Assembly (NCBI RefSeq): GCF_029407905.1
Contig: NC_073646.1
Location: forward strand, 16,758,001-16,822,000
Reading direction: 5' to 3'
Length of the DNA: 64,000 nt
Source: Bubalus kerabau
Taxonomy: Eukaryota > Chordata > Mammalia > Artiodactyla > Bovidae
The notes under the pieces were generated by a model. The model searched no databases and was not told where the DNA came from. It worked only from the letters and a program-made list of their open reading frames with translations. How positions within the stretch are numbered: the stretch's first letter is position 1; each line of letters starts with the position of its first letter. Made by a program: the position numbers and the translations under genes. Of the stretch, positions 57,720 to 64,000 are shown piece by piece.

Positions 57720-58780
57720 TTAGAGACTACCTAACTCATCATTATTACAACTGGTGGTCTGTGGGCTGGATTTAGCCTAGGGATATGTCTTATTTATCAG
57801 AATTTTTTTAAGGGATTTGAAATTCTTTTAGAAAATGCATTCTCTACATCTTTGCTGATTCTACCTATACTGTTATCTTATACTCAGCCTACCTCACACA
57901 CTTACATTATTTGTCTGATCCCTGTAGGCATTTAATTTTACAACCTAGACCTAGCCTAACTTTATCAGCTTCCCATGGGGGAAATTAGTCAAGGTCATTA
58001 TTTTCCAAACTCACCCAGCTGGTTACTGGTAGAGTCACGTTGTGATGAGATGAAAAGCACATTTTAACAGAATTAAGTCTCTTCACCACCAGCATCATTG
58101 TAATCACCATTTTTATCACACTAGCATCAAGTTTTCCTAGGAATTAAATCTATTACACCATTGTGCTCAGTGAGTGACCAGTGTCTGGGGGCAGGTCCTC
58201 TGTTTGTGCAGAAGAAAGTGCTATGGGTGTGGGTTTATTAGTGAGGTCTCAGACAGTTCCCTCTAGCGAATTTGTGGGAGGCTCAGTGGGAGAGATTCTT
58301 TCTAGAATTGAGCGTGGCCAGCAGGGTGGAACCATCTCCAGATACTATACTCTATAGCTGCCTTGCAGTGTTCCGGAACCTGTAATTAGGCAGAAAGGAG
58401 GAAGTTTGGGTCAGTTCTAGTGCAGCATCTGTCTTGCAGGAGACAGGTAACTCTAATGTGAAGACAGAGGTGAGATCTGTCATGGAGACACAAAAACCTG
58501 TAGACACGCAATGGGGGATGCAGCCCGGCCTAGTGGAAAAGTGGCCCTAAAGTTCCACAGCCATGGCTACCTACTCTACCTGGAGGCTAAGAACATTTGC
58601 ATCCATCACAGTAGTGATAAAGGTGAAATCGTTAAGGAATGTATTAGTCCAGACTTCTTCCATTGCAAATGACAGAACCCTATTCCAAAATGCCTTAAGC
58701 ACATTACTGACAAGTCTGGCGGTGAGTCAGAGACAGCAAGATCCAGGGTCTCAAGAAAAGTCATTGAAGCTTTGTCTGTG
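57720..58780. other. Unique intron 6 sequence
   Basis: Only a weak hAT-like trace near 57745-57790 (GGTCTGTGGGCTGGATTTAG). Confidence 0.4.
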
Positions 58781-58795
58781 TCTATCTCCTCTCTC

Positions 58796-59076
58796 AGAGA
58801 AGGCAATGGCACCCCACTCCAGTACTCTTGCCTGGAAAATCCCATGGATGGAGGAGCCTGGTGGACTGCAGTCCATGGGGTCACGAAAAGTCAGACACAG
58901 CTGAGCGACTTCACTTTCACTTTTCACTTTCATGCATTGGAGAAGGAGATGGCAACCCACTCCAGTGTTCTTGCCTGGAGAATCCCCAGGACAGGGGAGC
59001 CTGGTGGGCTGCTGTCTATGGGGTTGCCCAGAGTCGGACACAACTGAAGCGACTTAGCATCAGCAGCAGCAGCAGC
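58796..59076 (+). repeat. BOV-A2 SINE, sense, with 12-bp TSD
   Basis: Complete dimer ending in a CAGCAGCAGCAG run. ATCTCCTCTCTC lies at 58784-58795 and 59077-59088. Confidence 0.96.
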
Positions 59077-59464
59077 ATCTCCTCTCTCTCTCTCTTTTCT
59101 CTGTTTTTGTGATACCTTCATGGTCAGACAACCTCTATCCACATGGTGACAAGATGGCTGCCTGCAACCCTCAGCTTACATTCTTCCAGACAAAAATCCC
59201 CAAGAAAAGCCTTCCTTCCTAGTTTTTTCTGCAAAAATCCAGAACCCAGTCTCAGACTCAGCTTGACTTGTTCTCCCATCCCTGAAGCAATTATGGCAGC
59301 CAAGCAGGTGGTATACCCTGGTTGATCAAGCCAAGTCGTGTCCCCACCCCTGGTGCTGGGGGTGAGGCAAACCAAGTGAACTGAGAGTTGAGGGTGAATG
59401 TCCAAAATAAAATCCAGGTGCGGTTCCCACAAAAGCAAGGAATGGACGCCGGGCAGACAGACAA

Positions 59465-59765
59465 GGAAGTGAAGTACCAATATGTGCTGCAATGTGGAGG
59501 AACCTTGAAAACACGATGATAGCTGGAAGAGGCCACACCTTGTGTGATTCCATCTCTATGAAATATCCAGACTAGGTAAATCCATAGATGGATGGCCAGG
59601 ATCTGGAGGGAAGGGGAGTAGGAAGTAACTGCTGATGAGGATGGGGGTTTCCTTTGAGGGTGATGAGCTACTTTGAAACTAGGTAAAGATGACGATTGCA
59701 GATGAACTAATGCTGTTGAATTGTATGCTTTTAAATGGTTGATTTTATGTTGTATGATCTGAAAG
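59465..59765 (+). repeat. L1M-type 3' end, sense
   Basis: TGGAGGAACCTTGAAAACACG, TGTGATTCCATCTCTATG and AATTGTATGCTTTTAAATGG. Confidence 0.78.
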
Positions 59766-59819
59766 AGCAACAAGATCAGAAAACTTGTAAATTATAAACT
59801 CCCAAGGAGACAACCGGCT

Positions 59820-59925
59820 CCTGAGGGGCAGGGATCATCTTTGCTTCTTCTTGCCTTCCACCAGGGCCAGCCCATGCCTGGCACATAGTAGGTATGAAAT
59901 TAATGCTAAGTGAAAATGAACTGAG
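59820..59925 (+). repeat. L2 3' end, sense
   Basis: GAGGGGCAGGGATCATCTTTG and CCATGCCTGGCACATAGTAGG. Confidence 0.8.
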
Positions 59926-60066
59926 AGTTTGGGCCAGAAGTCTTGGCCCTAGCTCTGTCCACCCTCCCAACAGCCCCATGCACCTTACAAGCTCTTTGAC
60001 CTTTGATTTCTGTGTCAGTAAATTAGGGAATGCTGAATTTGCCTTGTCTGCCTCGAAGAATCCTGT

Positions 60067-60099
60067 GTGTGTGCACACGTGTGTGTGTGTGTGTGTGTC
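60067..60099. repeat. GT microsatellite
   Basis: GTGTGTGTGCACACGTGTGT and a further GT run. Confidence 0.93.
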
Positions 60100-60175
60100 C
60101 TAGAGGAGGAGTTATTAATCTGAGGTTCATGGATAGAATTTAGGGGTCTGTAACTTTGAATAGGAAGAAAATGAT

Positions 60176-60463
60176 TTTTTTTTTTTTTTTTTTTTTACTG
60201 TGCTGGGTCCTTGTTGCTCCATGGGCTCTTCTCTAGTTTCAGTGAGTGGGGGCTACTCTCTAGTTTGCAGTGCCCAGGAGTCAGTAGTTGCAGCTCGTGG
60301 GCTCAGTAGCTGTGGCTCCCAGGCTCTAGAGCACAAGCTCAATAGTTGTGGTGCAGAGTCTTAGTTGCTCCATGACATGTGGGATCTTCCCAGATCAGGG
60401 ATTGAACCCGTGTCTCCTGTATTGGCAGGCAGATTCTTTATCACTGGACCATCAGGGAAGCCC
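60176..60463 (-). repeat. CHR-2 SINE, antisense, with TSD
   Basis: Complemented poly(A) (T run), TGTGCTGGGTCCTTGTTGC, GTGGGATCTTCCCAGATC, end GGACCATCAGGGAAGCCC. AGGAAGAAAATGAT (60162-60175) and AGGAAGAAAAGGAT (60464-60477) flank it. Confidence 0.93.
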
Positions 60464-60564
60464 AGGAAGAAAAGGATCTTAATTTTCACTAAATGCTAAT
60501 TGAAATCCAGCTAAATATAGGATAACAAACCATTATAGTATTAGCAGTTGCTGTTAGAATCATA

Positions 60565-60678
60565 TATTTCCTTTTTTTGTCCATTCTTCCTGTCGTGTCC
60601 CCAACAAGTGATTGAACTCGTGACCCTTGCATTGTAAGTTCAGAGTCTTAACCACTGGACTGCAGAGAAGTCTCAGGA
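60565..60678 (-). repeat. tRNA-derived SINE fragment, antisense
   Basis: CCCCAACAAGTGATTGAACTCG and TCTTAACCACTGGACTGCAG are the complemented tRNA-like head of a CHR-type SINE. Confidence 0.7.
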
Positions 60679-60989
60679 ATCACGTATTTTCAAATCATAT
60701 TATAGTTGATGCATCCATGTCTAAATATCATTTATGCTCACCTCTTCTTCAAAATTACAATAGTGTTTAGACCTACTACAAGATCTTGTTATTAAATGGG
60801 TTAAAAAGAAAACACATGTAATTATCATAAATTTGGTGTTTTTAAAAATATTTTGCAATCCTCTATATAGTGTATGAATCAAGAATCATGTGAATTACTA
60901 TGCCATCACTTTGGTATTTATGGAAATATTTTGTAACTATGTGTATTTTTGTTGTATTTAAAAGCATTATTCTGCAATGGGATAAATTT

Positions 60990-61113
60990 AGGAGTAGAGG
61001 ATTAACAGATAGTTATAAGTAAAACAGATGATCAACAAACCAAAGATTTACTGTATAGCACAGGAAACTATATTCAATACCTTTCAGTAGCCTGTAAATG
61101 AAAAGAATCTGAA

Positions 61114-61144
<31 letters not shown>

Positions 61145-61215
61145 TATATAACTAAATCACTTTGCTATATGCCTGAAACTAACACTGTATTGTAAATAAA
61201 TATACTTAGTTTACT
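60990..61215 (+). repeat. Artiodactyl L1 3' end, sense
   Basis: GATCAACAAACCAAAGATTTAC, TATAGCACAGGAAACTATATTC, a TGTGTG/TATATA microsatellite (61125-61150) and CACTTTGCTATATGCCTGAAAC. Confidence 0.85.
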
Positions 61216-61369
61216 GATTAATTAATTTTTAAAAATAAATTTAAAAATAAAAGCACTGTTCTAAGATGAGGGTCTAGAGACGTATTCACCAAATTCCAAT
61301 GCATCTGTGGCATGAAAAGGTGATTTCAGAAGTCCTCTAAAGTGGAAGCAGATGTAGCAGATGATCGTT

Positions 61370-61570
61370 GCCATCTAACTGTGCTGGGCAGGCAAATGTC
61401 CTAAGCGCTCTAAGCCTCAGTGTCTTCATCTGTAAAATGGGCATAATAATAGTACCTGCCTCATAGTGTTAAGAGACCAGCCTCACTTGTGAAGGTCAAA
61501 TGAGAAACTACACACAGACCCCCTAGCTCAGCACAGAGCGTGTAGTAGTGCTCAACAAATGCCTTTATGG
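61370..61570 (+). repeat. MIR, sense, just upstream of exon 7
   Basis: CTCTAAGCCTCAGTGTCTTC, CTGTAAAATGGGCATAATAATAG and GTAGTGCTCAACAAATGCC. It ends about 95 bp before the exon 7 acceptor. Confidence 0.85.
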
Positions 61571-61664
61571 CCAAGACATTCCCTGACAAAAAGTAGTTTT
61601 GACCATTTCTTTTGGACTCTGGATTGAGCTCTTTCATGGCTAAGCATGACTTTGTCTTGTCCAG

Positions 61665-61881
61665 GTTCATCCGGAAACAGGGCCTGGACCGGCTCTTCCT
61701 GGAGTGTGACGCCCACATGTGGCGCCTGGGGGACCGGCGGATCCCAGAGGGCATTGCTGTAGATGGCGGCTCAGACTGGTTCCTGCTAAACCGGAAGTTT
61801 GTAGAGTATGTGACGTTCTCCACTGATGATCTGGTGACCAAAATGAAGCAATTCTACTCCTATACTCTGCTTCCTGCCGAG
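61665..61881 (+). CDS. XYLT1: XYLT1 exon 7: catalytic core with Asp494-Trp495 and Glu529
   Basis: This 217-bp exon completes Arg457 and encodes residues 458-529. It begins FIRKQGLDRLFLECDAHMW, contains the Asp-Trp of GGSDWF at 494-495 (substrate-binding positions in the human structure, from memory) and ends YSYTLLPAE. By count the final Glu is residue 529, which I recall as the proposed catalytic base; it is the last codon before the junction. Arg481, mutated in human XYLT1 skeletal disease as I recall, is intact. The acceptor is TTGTCCAG|G and the donor GAG|GTGAGT is strong (phase 0). Human exon 8 would start at c.1588; its coding sequence is not found in the remaining 2.1 kb. Residue 501 is Lys rather than the remembered human Arg. 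Confidence 0.96.
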
Positions 61882-62605
61882 GTGAGTATCTGGGGGAAAG
61901 TCCCTGGGAAAGGTAGGGGCTGGCTCTAGCCCTTGGAGCAAAGTGGATGCTGAATTTTTGGTGATGCTACATGGCATTGTCCTCCAAATATCCAGAGGAA
62001 GATGGGGAACTGTGCCAGCTACCAGGAACCTTACTCTTACCGTAGGACCCCTGGTCCCGTCCAGTCTGGAGGGAGGTCGTTGTATGGAGGAGATGCACAA
62101 GGCTGCCACCAGCAATCTATACAGTGTCTTTTAAAGTGTAAAGTAAAAAAAGGTAGTTCTTCCTCAAGATGCTTGGCTCCCATCGGTCATAAAATCATCA
62201 CAATATACTAATTTTGTTAGAACAACTTTAGTGCCATTTTTTAGAAAATTGCTATTGAAAAAAATACAAAGTTCTCATACCTACAATGTCAATGGTACCC
62301 ACAGGGTTGTGCAGTGCATAACGCACATTTGTATATGCTGGCTTCTTTAGAGACACCCGTATCAACTTTTGACAACTCCTCCACAGTCACCAGTCCTGTA
62401 AAAACTTTTCCAGTAGTTTTGGCCCCATCAGTCACATCAGAAGTTCCGGTGATCACCAAACCAGGGCTATTGTTGGGTTTGCTCTACCTCCTGCATTGAC
62501 AGCCATTGTGGCCAAATGCTTAGGACCCACTATTTCTTGTTAGCTTTTGCAGCTATTTGAAAAGGTCTCAGAGGTCTGCCACCACTTTTCAGACCTCAGG
62601 ATGGG
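61882..62605. other. Unique start of intron 7
   Basis: No repeat or further XYLT1 exon recognised. Confidence 0.5.
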
Positions 62606-62607
62606 AA

Positions 62608-62932
62608 ACTATCTTAGTTCAGAGTGCCAAAACAAGATACAATAGAATGAAGGTACTTCTTACAGTTTTGGAGGCTAGAAGTTGTAGGTCAAGGTGCCAG
62701 TGTGGTCAGGTGCTTTCTCTCTTTTTGATTGCAGACTGCCTACTGACATTGTGTTCACACATGGCCTAAGGGGTGAGGGAAGGGCAGTAATCCCATTTGT
62801 GTGGACCCCACCCTCATTACAATCACTTTCCAAAGGCCCTACCTCTTGACACCATCACTTGAGGGTTAGGGTTTCAACCTATAAATTTTGCGGGGATGCA
62901 AACATTCAGTCCATTTCAGAAAGTCCTGTGTG
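62608..62932 (-). mobile_element. ERVL-MaLR (MLT1/MST-like) LTR, antisense
   Basis: It reads in reverse as a MaLR LTR: CAAAGGCCCTACCTCTTGAC, TTAGGGTTTCAACCTATAAAT, CAAACATTCAGTCCATTTCAG; the other end has ACAGTTTTGGAGGCTAGAAG. Confidence 0.85.
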
Positions 62933-62934
62933 TA

Positions 62935-64000
62935 AGATTGCAGGCTATTCTGAAACAGCCCCAGCCCCATCTGGAAATGGGTAGGGACTCAGTGCTACAG
63001 TGTTGCTCCTGACAACAGCCAGCAGCCTTCTTATCAGACCTGGGCAGAGAGATTCTAGATTAGTTCCCTGACCTCTAGTTCACTTTCAGCCTAATCTCTA
63101 ACTTCAGAAAACCCCAGTGCTGGCTCTGTTTCTATTAAGCCTGTGACACCTCCCATGAATGGCCCACCATTCCTGGCTGGGCCCCATCTCAGGGCCACTC
63201 AGGTTCTGTGTTTCCAGGCCAAACAAGACAATGCATCTCATTTGATGGTTTCCACATCCCTCACCAACATCTGGGGCAGGGCCAAGCTCTGAGTAGGGCT
63301 GACTGCTGACATAACTCCTAAGGGATGATGGGCTTGTCATCACTGGGTCAGGTTTTGCTATTCTGTATACATGTTAAGTCATCAGCTTTTAATCATGTTT
63401 CAGCAAAAACCACTTTCTCTCTCAATTCCAATAACCTCCTCATCCATTAGCTTTTCTGCATCATTACAAAAGGACACAGGACAATTGATAATCGGGTACC
63501 TACCCCACTGCTTGATGGAGAATATGTGTCTGTTTGGGCTTTTAGACAATTCAAGCTTAAAATGCAGGTTCACAGACATGTCATTTAGCATCACAAGAAG
63601 GTCAGCTGGGTGATGTGGATATAGCCTCATTTTATCCACTCAGCCATTGAGAAGAGACTGTTTGGGACTTTGTTTGATTTAATCAAGGTGTGCATCCCAA
63701 TGCTGGCTCTCTCTGTCCCACCCACCCGACCCTCTACCCCACAGAGCACCCAGGCACTTTACATTCCAATGTCTCTATTAGATCCCACCTCCTCCATCCC
63801 AGCATTTCTGCCCTGCCCTTTTCCCAAACCACCTCTAAGGGATGAACTTAGAAGAAATCTGAAGGCTGTGCCATGAGTTTGCAACAGGCGGACACGTATT
63901 CCCCAATAGCTTCCCCTAGGAAGCAGAGAGCAGGGGAAAGCATATCACCCTGGTATCTGAGGTTGTTATAAAACAGTGTCCAAATAGAAGTCAGTGTGTG
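62935..64000. other. Unique intron 7 sequence
   Basis: Nothing recognised to the window end; the next XYLT1 exon is not present. Confidence 0.5.

Overview
This window is mammalian, and specifically ruminant, nuclear DNA. The evidence is the dense population of ruminant SINEs (tRNA-derived Bov-tA, dimeric BOV-A2), BovB (RTE) LINE 3' ends, bovine-type L1 3' ends and cetartiodactyl CHR-2 SINEs, together with vertebrate GT-AG exons. Which ruminant (cattle, buffalo, sheep, goat) cannot be settled from the sequence alone.

The only gene I can support is XYLT1 (protein xylosyltransferase 1, CAZy GT14) on the + strand. Four consecutive internal coding exons are present: 7814-7986, 9143-9345, 44942-45022 and 61665-61881 (173, 203, 81 and 217 bp; junction phases 1, 0, 2, 2, 0). 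They join without a frame error into one 224-codon stretch. It corresponds to about residues 305-529 of the human protein, exons 4-7 by the human numbering I recall. This is the first half of the catalytic GT14 domain: UDP-xylose-contacting positions, the N421 glycosylation sequon, the Asp-Trp pair at 494-495, and Glu529 as the last codon before intron 7. The N-terminal anchor and stem exons lie upstream of the window; the rest of the catalytic domain and the C-terminal domain lie downstream. XYLT1 adds xylose from UDP-xylose to serines of proteoglycan core proteins in the Golgi, the first step of chondroitin/dermatan and heparan sulfate synthesis.

Layout: 1-7813 end of intron 3, with many SINEs, a large inverted duplication (4124-4757) and a sense-oriented ERV LTR ending about 510 bp before exon 4; 7814-9345 exons 4 and 5 separated by a 1.16-kb intron holding a GT microsatellite; 9346-44941 intron 5 (35.6 kb), with L1, SINE, L2 and MIR remnants, a twin-primed L1 with target-site duplications, a 21-bp minisatellite, and a CpG-enriched unique stretch at 42.0-43.1 kb; exon 6; 45023-61664 intron 6 (16.6 kb), with three BovB 3' ends, a BOV-A2 and a CHR-2; exon 7; 61882-64000 start of intron 7, with a MaLR LTR.

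I found no second gene, RNA gene, CRISPR array or novel enzyme system. The most notable structures are the quasi-palindrome near 4.4 kb, the inverted L1 at 18.3 kb, three copies of one target site around two adjacent SINEs at 0.7-1.05 kb, the sense LTR before the first catalytic exon, and a weak splice donor on the in-frame 81-bp exon 6. Repeat family names come from recognising consensus sequences by eye; boundaries are approximate unless target-site duplications are given.
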